A DNA stretch of 64,000 nt, taken from positions 1 through 64,000 of the forward strand of contig JAKQEA010000005.1 of assembly GCA_029558715.1 (NCBI GenBank). Reading direction: 5' to 3'. Position 1 is the stretch's first letter; each line of letters begins with the position of its first letter. The stretch comes from Bacteroidota bacterium. Its GTDB lineage: Bacteria > Bacteroidota > Bacteroidia > Chitinophagales > Chitinophagaceae. Shown here in pieces: positions 35,863 through 45,095 of the stretch. The position numbers and the translations under genes are program-made. The notes beneath the pieces are model-generated. The model worked only from the letters and a program-made list of their open reading frames with translations, had not been told where the DNA came from and ran no database searches.

Positions 35863-38343
35863 CTATTTTCCTTTTTCTAGTTGTTGTTGCATTTTTCTTA
35901 CTCTATCTTCCAGTTTTTCAGAAGAAAGATCTTCCCTTATACTATCTACTTTGATGGGGAAGCAGAAAGGTGTAAGCTGTTGCGGGAAAGTAATTATTAT
36001 ATCTGATTGCTGAATTCTTTGCAACATATCTCTTAGCCTCGCTTCTTCCATTTGCTGGTCCAGCACTTCCTGGTAAGATTGCCGGAGCAGAAGATTGCCG
36101 GGATCATATTCACTGAAAACATTAAACAACAATGAAGCGGATGATTGCAAATGCCTTGCTTTTTTCTTTTCTCCCGGTATACCCTGGAAAATAAGACCAC
36201 CAATGACAGCCACATCCCTGAATTTCCTTTTGGCCATCTCAGTATTATTTACACTCCGCTGAATATCGTTTAGTAAATCTTCCGGGGAAAACAGGTCATA
36301 CACATTGGTGTCATCTACTGGTATAGGTTGATCGCTCAGCAGCTCAAACCCGTAATCATTCATAGCAAAAGAAAATGTTATAGACCTGGTACGACTGATC
36401 CTATAGGCAAGAATAGCTGCCATCGCTTCATGTACCAGCCTTCCTTCAAATGGATACACGAAAAGGTGGAAACCGTCTTTAGTCTCGATTTGCTCAATTA
36501 ATAACTCATTTTCTTTGGGTACATGTGAAAGTTGCCTTTGCAAATCAAAAAGTGGTTTTAATATTTCCAGCTCCTCAACTTGTGGCCGCTGTTTTGTCGC
36601 CATTTGGTTCAATGTTGCTCTTAATTTCTTACCCATGTTGGCACTTAAGGGCATCCGTCCACCAACCCAGCTTGGGATGATAGATTTCTTTTTAGTTGAT
36701 TTCCTGACCAATGCTGTCATGTCTTTTATCATGACAAATTCCAGATTTCTTCCTGCCAGGGTAAACACATCTCCGGGCTCAAGCCTGGAAATGAAATATT
36801 CTTCAATCACACCGATATAACCTCCGCCCAGGAATTTTACTTTAAGCATAGCGTCGCTGACAATGGTTCCAATATGCATGCGATGCCGCATAGCTACTTT
36901 CCGGCTTTTTATTTTGTAAATACCATCTTCAATTTCCACTTTTTTAAAATCATCGTATTGGTGCATAGCATTGCCACCTTCGGTAATAAAATGCAATATC
37001 TGTTCCCATTCTTCTTGAGTCAAATTCTGGTAGCAATGAGTGGAAGTGATTTCTTTAAATATTTTATCAGCAATAAAACCGTCTGAAATAGCAATAGTAT
37101 TAAGATATTGAAGTAACACGTCATAGCAAAGCATCATCGGGTCCCGGCTTTCGATCATATTTTCTTTAACTGCCGACTTGAGTGCTGCTGCTTCTATCAA
37201 TTCAAGAGAATGTGTGGGAAGAAAATAGATTTTACTTGTTGCATCAGGACTATGGCCGCTCCGGCCTGCCCGCTGAAGAAACCTGGCGACTCCTTTGGGA
37301 GAGCCAACCTGAATAACTGTTTCCACAGGACGAAAATCAACGCCTAAATCCAGGCTTGCCGTACAAACGACAGCTTTAAGGTTTCCGTTATGTAGGTTGT
37401 CTTCTATCCATGTTCTTAATTCCATATCAATAGAACTGTGGTGCAGTGCAATTAAGCCTGCAAGGTCAGGACAGACATTTAATAATGTCTGGTACCATGT
37501 TTCACTCATCCCTCTTGTATTGATAAAAATGAGTGTAGTGCGGCTTTGCTGAATAATGGGGATTATTTTATCTGCCAGTTTAATTCCCAGGTGCCCTGCC
37601 CAGGGAAATTTTTCGATCTCGTCTGGAAAAACAGACTCAATCTCAAGTTCCTTCTTAACAGTTGCCCTTACTATTGTTCCGGTTTTATTTAATGGATACA
37701 GAAGAACCTCTTTGGCTTCTTCAAGGTTGCCAATAGTAGCAGATATTCCCCATACAGAGGGTCTTGTATTTGCCCAATCCCATTGGCTGTTGACCATTCT
37801 TGATACAGCCAACTCAACTTGTACTCCCCGTTTACTACCCAGTAACTCATGCCATTCATCAACGGCAATTATTTTTAATGTCCTGAATTTTTCCGGGTAT
37901 CCTATTTGCGCCAGCAATAAGTGTAAACTTTCAGGAGTAATAATTAGCACTTCAGGAATTTGCTTTTTTTGCTTATTTCTCTCTGCAACAGATGTGTCAC
38001 CGTTTCTTATTCCTATTTTCCATTTCATGCCAAGTTCCTGAATCACTTCTTCCATTGCCCTGCCAATATCTTTCGCCAAAGCCCTTAGAGGCGTAATCCA
38101 TAAAAGCTGAAGACCAGTATTACTTTTAGTGGTATATGATTCCGGATAGTGATTGATAAAATCAATTATTGCACCCAGGAATACAGAGTACGTTTTACCA
38201 CAGCCAGTCGGAGCATTTACAAGACCACTTTCCTTTTTAATTATTTTTTCCCATGTTTGCTCCTGGAATAAAAAAGGCCTGAAACCTTTTGTTTCAAGCC
38301 AACTTGTAATAATAGTATATCCTTTAGATTGCCGCACTGCCAC
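35863..38343 (-). CDS. Ligase-associated Lhr-like DEXH-box DNA helicase
   Basis: Superfamily 2 DNA helicase of 826 residues. Walker A is APTGCGKTYS (GCGKT at 47-51), motif II is DEWH (162-165), motif III is SATIG, and motif VI is QRAGRSGHS. After the two RecA-like domains comes the Lhr-type winged-helix and DUF1998-like region (about 440-826). The size and the neighbour PdeM identify it as the ligase-associated DNA damage response helicase rather than a full-length Lhr of about 1500 residues. It probably unwinds damaged DNA for PdeM and a separately encoded ligase and exonuclease. The gap to the upstream periplasmic-binding gene is 32 nt. Confidence 0.9.
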   Translation of the reverse strand: MAVRQSKGYTIITSWLETKGFRPFLFQEQTWEKIIKKESGLVNAPTGCGKTYSVFLGAIIDFINHYPESYTTKSNTGLQLLWITPLRALAKDIGRAMEEVIQELGMKWKIGIRNGDTSVAERNKQKKQIPEVLIITPESLHLLLAQIGYPEKFRTLKIIAVDEWHELLGSKRGVQVELAVSRMVNSQWDWANTRPSVWGISATIGNLEEAKEVLLYPLNKTGTIVRATVKKELEIESVFPDEIEKFPWAGHLGIKLADKIIPIIQQSRTTLIFINTRGMSETWYQTLLNVCPDLAGLIALHHSSIDMELRTWIEDNLHNGNLKAVVCTASLDLGVDFRPVETVIQVGSPKGVARFLQRAGRSGHSPDATSKIYFLPTHSLELIEAAALKSAVKENMIESRDPMMLCYDVLLQYLNTIAISDGFIADKIFKEITSTHCYQNLTQEEWEQILHFITEGGNAMHQYDDFKKVEIEDGIYKIKSRKVAMRHRMHIGTIVSDAMLKVKFLGGGYIGVIEEYFISRLEPGDVFTLAGRNLEFVMIKDMTALVRKSTKKKSIIPSWVGGRMPLSANMGKKLRATLNQMATKQRPQVEELEILKPLFDLQRQLSHVPKENELLIEQIETKDGFHLFVYPFEGRLVHEAMAAILAYRISRTRSITFSFAMNDYGFELLSDQPIPVDDTNVYDLFSPEDLLNDIQRSVNNTEMAKRKFRDVAVIGGLIFQGIPGEKKKARHLQSSASLLFNVFSEYDPGNLLLRQSYQEVLDQQMEEARLRDMLQRIQQSDIIITFPQQLTPFCFPIKVDSIREDLSSEKLEDRVRKMQQQLEKGK

Positions 38344-38375
38344 TACCGGAATTGAGACACAAGATTATGAATAAA

Positions 38376-39551
38376 TTAATTAACAGATTTTATAATCCCA
38401 TCCTGCCACTTAAGAAAATAAAGTTTTTTATTTTCAAAGTAATCTAATGTCATGCTCTGCTTATTGAGTACCGGCTGTATATCAAATTCCCTGAAAATAT
38501 TGTATTCCTTTCTTGTAAGGTTAGAGGCAATGTCTGATTTGTATTGCATCAATAATTTGCCAAAGCGCCAAACAGTTTCGTATCCTCTCATTACCATATC
38601 ACTTGGGCGGGCATACATTTTTGTACTGAAATAATCAGTAATGCTCATGCTGACCTTATCAGTTCTGGGATTATAAAAAGGAGTGCTGTATATGATTTCA
38701 ATGCCTTTGTACTCAGGTTTTGTGAAGTCTTTTATAGCATCCCATGTGGGCATGCCCATTACAGCAGCTTTGTATTTTTGTTTTTTTAGTACAGCAAGTT
38801 GTAATGCCAGTCTTTTACCAAAATTTTCATCCAGGCTTCCTGCGACGCATAATGTTTGATTAGTTGTATCTAAATAGGGCGTTAACTGATTTACAGTAAA
38901 ACTATCCGTCAGATCAACATATTTTAGTTTCAGTGGTATAGATAGAGTGTTTTTCCCAAATTCATCAAAATACATTTTAATTCTATCTTCTAATTGTCCC
39001 TTTTTACGAAAAACAATTATCGGATTTAAAGAATAATATTTCTGTATATGCCTGTAAATACCTTCACATTGGGTTTTAAGAGTGGAATTCAGCATTACAA
39101 AAAAGGGGTTGCTTGTTACTCCCCCGTCATTAGGAAGATTTACATTAATTACAGGTACATTTTTCTGTAAGCCCGCATCTGCAAATGTTTTTACTTCTGC
39201 ACCCGAACAATAGGCTATAATTAACTCAACATTTTCTAGTTCAGGTTTACCTAACTGCTGAGTTACTGTCTCAGTAGCAGATCGGGTATCAAATACATGT
39301 ATTTCAAGATTAGCTTTTTCTTTGTTCAAAGAATCCAGAGCCAGCTGAGCTCCTTCGTAGAACTCTAATCCGGGATTGATGAATTTCGGAAAAACATTTT
39401 TTGCATAGCGATATTCATTTGCTCCGTCAAATGCTGAATCAAGATATAAAGGAACAAAAATGGCAATCTTATGTTTAGTTAGGGAGTCCTGTGCTTTCAG
39501 GTCCTGAAAAATGGCAAGTAAGACAAGAGAAGCGAAAAAATAAATTCTCAT
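38376..39551 (-). CDS. Type 1 periplasmic-binding-fold protein
   Basis: Exported protein of 391 residues with signal peptide MRIYFFASLVLLAIFQDLKAQ. The mature part resembles ABC substrate-binding proteins of the Leu/Ile/Val type: KIAIFVPLYLDSAFDG, then FYEGAQLALDSLNKE, and IIAYCSGAEVKTFADAG. In Bacteroidota, proteins of this fold next to guaA usually carry LysM domains, and this one has none. No ABC transporter permease or ATPase gene is nearby, so it may be a sensor or an envelope-associated binding protein. Ligand is unknown. It lies 24 nt downstream of guaA on the same strand. Confidence 0.8.
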   Translation of the reverse strand: MRIYFFASLVLLAIFQDLKAQDSLTKHKIAIFVPLYLDSAFDGANEYRYAKNVFPKFINPGLEFYEGAQLALDSLNKEKANLEIHVFDTRSATETVTQQLGKPELENVELIIAYCSGAEVKTFADAGLQKNVPVINVNLPNDGGVTSNPFFVMLNSTLKTQCEGIYRHIQKYYSLNPIIVFRKKGQLEDRIKMYFDEFGKNTLSIPLKLKYVDLTDSFTVNQLTPYLDTTNQTLCVAGSLDENFGKRLALQLAVLKKQKYKAAVMGMPTWDAIKDFTKPEYKGIEIIYSTPFYNPRTDKVSMSITDYFSTKMYARPSDMVMRGYETVWRFGKLLMQYKSDIASNLTRKEYNIFREFDIQPVLNKQSMTLDYFENKKLYFLKWQDGIIKSVN

Positions 39552-39575
39552 AGATATATGTTTAACAAATACTGG

Positions 39576-41111
39576 CTATTCCCATTCGATTGTTGCAGGC
39601 GGCTTACTGCTGATATCATATACCACCCGGTTAATACCTCTTACATTATTAATGATCTCATTGGAAATATTGGCTAAAAAATCATAGGGTAAATGAGCCC
39701 AGTCAGCTGTCATACCATCTACACTGGTTACAGCCCTCAATGCTACTGTATATTCATACGTTCTTTCATCGCCCATTACCCCAACGCTTTTTACCGGGAG
39801 TAAGATAGCGCCAGCCTGCCAAACCGTTGCATACAAATTGTTATCCTTCAGTGCTTTTATATATAAATGATCGGCTTCCTGCAACAACTGTACCTTTTCT
39901 TCAGTGATTTCTCCCAATATCCGTATAGCGAGTCCGGGTCCGGGAAAGGGATGACGGTCAATCATATCTGCGGGTATCCCCAATTCACGGCCTACTTTTC
40001 TTACTTCATCTTTAAACAGTGAACGTAATGGCTCCACCAATTCCAGGTGAAGATGGTCAGGCAGGCCACCAACATTATGGTGAGATTTTATAGTAACAGA
40101 TGGGCCATGTACTGACACACTTTCAATCACATCAGGATAAATAGTTCCTTGTCCAAGCAAACCAATTCCATCAACCTTATTTGCTTCTTCCTGGAATATG
40201 TCAATAAATGAACTGCCAATGATCTTTCTTTTGGTCTCGGGGTCTGTTTTACCTGCCAGTTTGGTGTAAAAATGTTCTTTCGCATCAACACCCTTTACAT
40301 TCAGGCCAAGCTGGTCATACATTTTGAGTACTGATTCAAATTCATTTTTCCTGAGCACCCCGTTATCGACAAATATTCCATATAGCCTGTCGCCAATAGC
40401 TTTATGTATGAGTGTGGCAGCGACTGTGGAATCAACACCTCCGCTCAACGCCATAATCACTTTTCTGTCACCAATTTGGGTTTTTAAAGAAGCCACGGTA
40501 TCAGTTATAAAATGGGCGGGAGTCCAGTCCTGGCTGCAACCACAGATATTTACAAGGAAGTTTTTTAGAATTTTCTTTCCTTCCTTTGAATGATACACTT
40601 CCGGGTGAAATTGAACACCGTATAGTGGGTTTGAATCGCTTCCATTTTTTTTAAAAGCAGCAACAGGAATACTCTCCGTGTTGGCTAACAACTCAAATCC
40701 GGCAGGTAGCTCTTTTATTGTATCACTATGGCTCATCCATACCTGGCTTTGAGGAGATACATCCCTAAGTAATATATCTTCTTTTTTTCGTTGTAAAATT
40801 GCCCTGCCATATTCTCTTTTATTACTTTTTGCCACAATACCACCAAAACGTTTTGCCGTCAGTTGGGCTCCATAACATACCCCTAATACAGGAACTTTGG
40901 TGATAAACTGTTGCACATTCACATCAGGGGCATGCTCTTCATTGACTGAAAAGGGAGATCCGGAAAGGATAATGCCTTTCAGGCCGGGTTCGAATTCAAA
41001 ATGCTTATGGTAAGGGATTATTTCACAATAAACGCTGGCTTCTCTCACAGCACGGGCAATCAGTTGGGTGTATTGGGAGCCAAAATCGAGGATGAGTATC
41101 TTTTCCGTCAT
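39576..41111 (-). CDS. guaA: GMP synthase (glutamine-hydrolysing)
   Basis: Converts XMP to GMP using glutamine and ATP. The start is the ATG at 41111, giving 511 residues beginning [20 protein letters not shown], as in other GuaA proteins; the 17 extra upstream codons are not conserved. The class I amidotransferase domain has GVCYGAQ with the nucleophile Cys, and [14 protein letters not shown]. The ATP-PPase domain has [12 protein letters not shown]. The C-terminal dimerisation domain ends in KPPATIEWE, the usual GuaA terminus. It heads a minus-strand run of four genes spaced 24-32 nt apart. Confidence 0.96.
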   Translation of the reverse strand: MTEKILILDFGSQYTQLIARAVREASVYCEIIPYHKHFEFEPGLKGIILSGSPFSVNEEHAPDVNVQQFITKVPVLGVCYGAQLTAKRFGGIVAKSNKREYGRAILQRKKEDILLRDVSPQSQVWMSHSDTIKELPAGFELLANTESIPVAAFKKNGSDSNPLYGVQFHPEVYHSKEGKKILKNFLVNICGCSQDWTPAHFITDTVASLKTQIGDRKVIMALSGGVDSTVAATLIHKAIGDRLYGIFVDNGVLRKNEFESVLKMYDQLGLNVKGVDAKEHFYTKLAGKTDPETKRKIIGSSFIDIFQEEANKVDGIGLLGQGTIYPDVIESVSVHGPSVTIKSHHNVGGLPDHLHLELVEPLRSLFKDEVRKVGRELGIPADMIDRHPFPGPGLAIRILGEITEEKVQLLQEADHLYIKALKDNNLYATVWQAGAILLPVKSVGVMGDERTYEYTVALRAVTSVDGMTADWAHLPYDFLANISNEIINNVRGINRVVYDISSKPPATIEWE

Positions 41112-41273
41112 GATGCTGCGAAGGTAAAGAAAACCGGGTGAGGTTAAGGGAGTAGCTGACACCTGAATTAACTGAATTCCTGGTCCTTTATGTAACCCCT
41201 TTTTATCAGGAGCGTCAAAGTTTAAGAAAACCGGCTAAAGCTTGGTAATTTTAGTATCTCAAACTATAACAAT

Positions 41274-41996
41274 ATGAAACGTATATTTATTTTGGCAGTT
41301 TTTTCTGTGCTGTTCTTCAGTTCTTGCAGGGAGGTATTCGGTAAGAGGATCCGGGGAAATGGAACAATAAAAACAGAGAATCGTTCGGCAGGTCAGTTTG
41401 AAGGGGTACATGTCAGTGGCTCAATAGACGTATATGTGCGGCAAGACTCTGTAGCATCAATTAGAGTGGAAGCAGATGAAAATTTGCAGGAATATATAAT
41501 AATTGAAAATGATGGTGGTATGCTGGAGATTCACCAAAAGAGTGGTATCAATTTAAAGCCTTCCAGGGCCATAAAAGTGTTTGTTAGCAGCCCTGTTTTC
41601 ACGCATTTTAAAGCTTCCGGGGCTTGTGATATTTTCGGTGAAAGCAAAATAACCAGTACTGAAGAAATTTCAATCGATCTGACCGGGGCCAGTGATATAA
41701 AAATGGAGTTAAAGGCGCCAAAAATTGATGCTAATGTGTCGGGGGCAGGAACAATTTCTCTAAGAGGCGAAACGAGGGATTTTTTGGCGGATGGATCAGG
41801 TAGTACGGATATTAAATGTTTTGATCTGCTTGCAGAGAATGTTGACGTAGAAATATCAGGTGCCGGAGATGCTGAAGTATTTGCCAGCTTAAAATTAGAT
41901 GTTCGGGTAACAGGTGCAGCAGATGTTAAGTATAAAGGGAATGCTACAGTTAATCAAAAAGTCAGCGGGGCAGGCAGCGTTAAGAAAGTACAATAA
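41274..41996 (+). CDS. DUF2807 head-GIN domain lipoprotein
   Basis: Predicted envelope lipoprotein of 240 residues: signal MKRIFILAVFSVLFFSSC with the lipid-bearing Cys18. The rest is the DUF2807 (head GIN domain) fold, a beta-solenoid seen here as repeated strands VHVSGSIDVYVRQ, FKASGACDIFGES, IDLTGASDIKMEL, VSGAGTISLRG, ISGAGDAEVFA and VTGAADVKYKG, ending in VSGAGSVKKVQ. Proteins of this family are very common in Bacteroidota; a role as adhesin or envelope sensor is suggested but not shown. The gene is divergent from guaA and monocistronic as far as I can see. Confidence 0.9.
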   Translation: MKRIFILAVFSVLFFSSCREVFGKRIRGNGTIKTENRSAGQFEGVHVSGSIDVYVRQDSVASIRVEADENLQEYIIIENDGGMLEIHQKSGINLKPSRAIKVFVSSPVFTHFKASGACDIFGESKITSTEEISIDLTGASDIKMELKAPKIDANVSGAGTISLRGETRDFLADGSGSTDIKCFDLLAENVDVEISGAGDAEVFASLKLDVRVTGAADVKYKGNATVNQKVSGAGSVKKVQ

Positions 41997-42085
41997 TATT
42001 TTAAACGGACAGCGGTTTATACTTGTCGTAAAAATACTTCTTCTTAGCTTCAGAAAATAAAGTTTGGGGTCAGGTGTGCCTATAT

Positions 42086-42115
42086 TTTGTCCTATGAAAT
42101 ATTAAAATTATTTTG
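42086..42115 (+). promoter_or_regulatory. Possible promoter of the GMC oxidoreductase operon
   Basis: TTTG (42086-42089), 19 nt, then TATTTTG (42109-42115), the same one-base-short -7 form as at 31839. Transcription would start about 7 nt later, leaving almost no leader before the ATG at 42126. Confidence 0.4.
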
Positions 42116-42125
42116 TGGCTTATCT

Positions 42126-42521
42126 ATGAAAAGGAGAACTTTCATCTTGGCTGCCGCTGCCACTGCGGTAGTTGCAACAGTCCCTATAGTTTATTTCAGC
42201 CGGCGAAATAGAAAATCATACCATCCACTGGTGATGCCGGAAATTCTTGGGCAGTTTTGTGACGAGGCTGAAATCCGGTTAATAGGGGATCGCTACAGGA
42301 GCAGGGTAAAAGGAGAGGATGATAAGGATAAATTAACGGAGTTACTCTTAACTGACAATACAGGAAAGAAAGTTGATTCATCAGATAAATCTGCTGTAGC
42401 AGAGTTGCTGAATAAAAAAATACTGGAAGAATTTCGGGCTTATAAAACAATTGTGGAAAAGGGATGGATCATTACTATCACTGAGGCCCGGCAGTGTGCA
42501 CTCTTTTCATTAACCACCTAG
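42126..42521 (+). CDS. Tat-exported small subunit of a GMC oxidoreductase
   Basis: Protein of 131 residues from the ATG at 42126. The N-terminus MKRRTFILAAAATAVVATVP has twin arginines and a hydrophobic core, a plausible Tat signal. The remaining sequence (MPEILGQFCDEAEIRLIGDR, then AELLNKKILEEFRAYKTIVE) resembles the gluconate 2-dehydrogenase subunit 3 family, which assists secreted GMC or molybdo-flavoenzymes. It ends 11 nt before the GMC oxidoreductase gene, so the two likely act together, with this subunit carrying the flavoprotein through the Tat system. The family match is moderate. Confidence 0.7.
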   Translation: MKRRTFILAAAATAVVATVPIVYFSRRNRKSYHPLVMPEILGQFCDEAEIRLIGDRYRSRVKGEDDKDKLTELLLTDNTGKKVDSSDKSAVAELLNKKILEEFRAYKTIVEKGWIITITEARQCALFSLTT

Positions 42522-42532
42522 ATTTAAAAAAT

Positions 42533-44092
42533 ATGCATATTGATGCAAGAGAACTGGACAATGGATCACTGATTGAAGGTGATATTTGTATTATTGGCGC
42601 TGGTGCTGCAGGAATAAGCATTGCTTTCGATTGGATTAACACTTCTCATAAAGTAATTCTGCTGGAAGGCGGAGGTTTTGAGTATGATGACCAGGTACAG
42701 GAGCTCTATAATGGAAAACTGACAGGGCAGAATTATTATCCAATGAAATCAAGCCGGCTTCATTATTTCGGAGGAAGTAGTATGCACTGGGGAGGGATGT
42801 GTTCAACATTTGATGATATCGACTTTGAAGTAAGGGATTGGGTAGAACATAGTGGTTGGCCCATTAAGAAAGATGCCATAGCTACTTTTTATCCTGCGGC
42901 GCATAATATACTGGACCTTGGAATTTATGAATGGGATGTCAATTATTGGATGAAGCAGGACCCTAAATGCATTCCATTGCCATTGGACCCCAAAATAGTC
43001 TGGAACAAGATGTGGCACTTCAGCCCTCCGACGAGATTTGGCACCAAATACCGCGATGTTATCGTTAATGCGAAAAACATTCACTTGTATACCTATGCTA
43101 ATGTTGTTGATATAAAGGCAACAGACAATATATCGTCAATTAATAGTGTTACGGTTAAGAACTATGCCGGAAAGGAACATACTGTCAAAGCAAAGTATTT
43201 TATTCTGGCCTGCTGTGCTATCCAGAATTCAAGATTATTATTAGCTTCTAATAAACAGGCACCGGCCGGTTTAGGGAATGATAATGACCTGGTGGGCCGG
43301 TATTTTATGGAGCATCCGGAGTTAAAGACAGGCGAACTATGGCTTAATTATTCCGATGAATTGAAACTGTACCAATTTGAAAAAGTAAGGGCAGAACTTG
43401 CTGTTTTTCCTGAAGTACAGAAGGAGTTGAAAATATTGAACGGAACAATTTCATTGAATCCGCTACCATTGGCCAGGAAGGTACAATCTAATGTCAGGAC
43501 ATGGAATGAAGAAGATCCTCGCAAAAGTCTGAAGAAGAATCAGAATGATTATGGTGATGCGTACAAGAAAAGTTTTTTTCAACGGGTAATAGACCGCTTT
43601 TCGCCCAAAAAAGAAGAAAAAATATTTCAATCTTTTGAGTTGTATACAAGAATCGAACAGGCTCCCAATCCCTCATCCCGTGTGGAGCTTAGTAATGAGA
43701 AGGATTCGCTTGGAGTTCCCCGGGCAAATTTGCGTTGGGCAATGTTACCTATTGATAAGAGAACCGTCAGAAAGTTGAATGAGCTGATAGGTCAACTGGT
43801 GGGGGCAGCCGGTATTGGTCGGGTTAAATTGTATGATTTTCTGTTAGATGAGAATGATACTTCTATGCCTGATTTCACAAGCGGGGGATGGCATCATATG
43901 GGTACAACCAGGATAAGCGAAGACCCGAAGAAAGGAGTCGTTGATGCAAATTGCAAGATGCATGGAATTGACAATTTATATATTGCCGGATCTTCATGCT
44001 TTACTACGGGAGGGGCTATTAATCCAACTCTCACAGTCGTAGCCATTTCTTTACGACTTTCGGATCATATAAAAGCGAAAATGAAAGTTTAG
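42533..44092 (+). CDS. GMC-family FAD-dependent oxidoreductase
   Basis: Flavoprotein of 519 residues from the ATG at 42533; the upstream codons overlap the preceding gene. The FAD-binding Rossmann loop is GAGAAG (22-27), followed by KVILLEGGG. The flavin region HYFGGSSMHWGGM and the C-terminal GMC domain complete the fold. In that domain WHHMGTTR has His455 or His454 as catalytic base, and GGAINPTLT has Asn497. It has no signal of its own, so it may be exported with the Tat-bearing small subunit encoded just upstream. Substrates in this family are alcohols and sugars (glucose, gluconate, sorbitol); the exact one is unknown. Confidence 0.9.
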   Translation: MHIDARELDNGSLIEGDICIIGAGAAGISIAFDWINTSHKVILLEGGGFEYDDQVQELYNGKLTGQNYYPMKSSRLHYFGGSSMHWGGMCSTFDDIDFEVRDWVEHSGWPIKKDAIATFYPAAHNILDLGIYEWDVNYWMKQDPKCIPLPLDPKIVWNKMWHFSPPTRFGTKYRDVIVNAKNIHLYTYANVVDIKATDNISSINSVTVKNYAGKEHTVKAKYFILACCAIQNSRLLLASNKQAPAGLGNDNDLVGRYFMEHPELKTGELWLNYSDELKLYQFEKVRAELAVFPEVQKELKILNGTISLNPLPLARKVQSNVRTWNEEDPRKSLKKNQNDYGDAYKKSFFQRVIDRFSPKKEEKIFQSFELYTRIEQAPNPSSRVELSNEKDSLGVPRANLRWAMLPIDKRTVRKLNELIGQLVGAAGIGRVKLYDFLLDENDTSMPDFTSGGWHHMGTTRISEDPKKGVVDANCKMHGIDNLYIAGSSCFTTGGAINPTLTVVAISLRLSDHIKAKMKV

Positions 44093-44117
44093 GGTTAGTT
44101 CCTTACCAGTTTACGTT

Positions 44118-45005
44118 TTATGGAATTGATCTGCCTGCAGAAGCTTCCCATAACATAAACCATTCTTCTGTTTCAAGTTGAAGTTCTTTGGATTGTATTG
44201 CTGAGATGAGACGTTCTGTCTTAGATGTACCAAGCACAGGAATTATTCCCGAAGGGTGCTTCCTGAGAAAAGCCAATAGAATATCTTCAAAGCTTGATTT
44301 ATATTTCAGCCTTAACAAATTAACCGCCGCTTGTATTCTCATATTTTTTTCAGACGAAAAATCAGTAAGTAAAGAGCCACCGCCAAGAGGGCTCCAGGCC
44401 ATAGGCAGAATGTTATCATGTATACATTGATCAAGCTGGCCATTATGAAACGGATCAAGATGCAGCAGAGATATTTCAATCTGGTTTATTTCGACAGGAT
44501 AATACTTATTAAGCAGGTTTGTCTGAGAAGGAGTAAAGTTTGAAACACCAAAATGTAACGCCTTACCCTGTTGTTTTAACCTGGTAAATGCTTCAGCAAT
44601 TTCTTCGGGATTCATGAGTGGATCCGGCCGGTGAATCAGAAATACGTCGATATAATCAGTGCATAGGCAGGTTAGTGACCTTTCCACGCATTGTATGATA
44701 TACTGGCTTCTTGTATCATACGATTTCATTTTATTCGCAGGCCTTCCTGCAACGGGCATCTTAATACCACATTTTGTAATTAGCTGTATTTTTTTCCTGA
44801 TAGAAGGTTGTTGGTTTAATGCAGTTCCGAATTCTTCTTCAGTTGTATAATCGCCATAAATATCGGCATGATCGAAACTGGTTATTTCGTTATCAATACA
44901 AGCAGCAATAATATCAGCAAACTGCCTTGTTGTAAATCGGGCACCCCATTGTCCCCATTTCATACATCCGGCTACTATTGGGGACAGTTGTAATTTGTTT
45001 TTCAT
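44118..45005 (-). CDS. Aldo/keto reductase (YdhF-like)
   Basis: NADPH-dependent oxidoreductase of 295 residues with a TIM-barrel. The catalytic tetrad is visible: Asp45 (FDHADIYG), Tyr50, Lys78 (ITKCG) and His125 (LIHRPDP). The start VAGCMKWGQW and the segment QFADIIAACIDNEITSFDHA resemble E. coli YdhF. It ends 25 nt from the convergent GMC oxidoreductase gene. Its own start lies only a few bases after the T-run of the terminator for the upstream RRM gene, so it may be expressed by read-through or from a promoter that I cannot identify. Physiological substrate is unknown. Confidence 0.88.
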   Translation of the reverse strand: MKNKLQLSPIVAGCMKWGQWGARFTTRQFADIIAACIDNEITSFDHADIYGDYTTEEEFGTALNQQPSIRKKIQLITKCGIKMPVAGRPANKMKSYDTRSQYIIQCVERSLTCLCTDYIDVFLIHRPDPLMNPEEIAEAFTRLKQQGKALHFGVSNFTPSQTNLLNKYYPVEINQIEISLLHLDPFHNGQLDQCIHDNILPMAWSPLGGGSLLTDFSSEKNMRIQAAVNLLRLKYKSSFEDILLAFLRKHPSGIIPVLGTSKTERLISAIQSKELQLETEEWFMLWEASAGRSIP

Positions 45006-45011
45006 ATTCTG

Positions 45012-45046
45012 AAAATAAAAAAAGTCCGGCTCTTTCGAACCAGACT
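45012..45046 (-). terminator. Intrinsic terminator of the RRM protein gene
   Basis: Read on the minus strand, AGTCTGGTTC and GAGCCGGACT form a 10-bp stem (two G-U pairs) around a GAAA loop, followed by TTTTTTTATTTT. The start codon of the aldo/keto reductase gene comes 7 nt after the T-run. Confidence 0.85.
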
Positions 45047-45062
45047 TATTAAAGCTTCGTGA

Positions 45063-45080
45063 TCCCGATAGCTATCGGGA
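45063..45080. repeat. Perfect 18-bp palindrome TCCCGATAGCTATCGGGA
   Basis: A fully self-complementary site in the 3' region of the RRM protein gene, 17 nt upstream of the terminator stem as read on the minus strand. It could form a hairpin in RNA or be a protein-binding site. I saw no second copy in the window. Confidence 0.6.
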
Positions 45081-45095
45081 CGTTATTAATTGATA

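Noticed and set aside
36033-38374. Plus-strand frames inside the helicase gene
   Set aside because: They lie in the antisense of a complete helicase and show no domain features.
41112-41162. 17-residue extension of GuaA
   Set aside because: GuaA proteins begin at [13 protein letters not shown]; upstream residues are not conserved.
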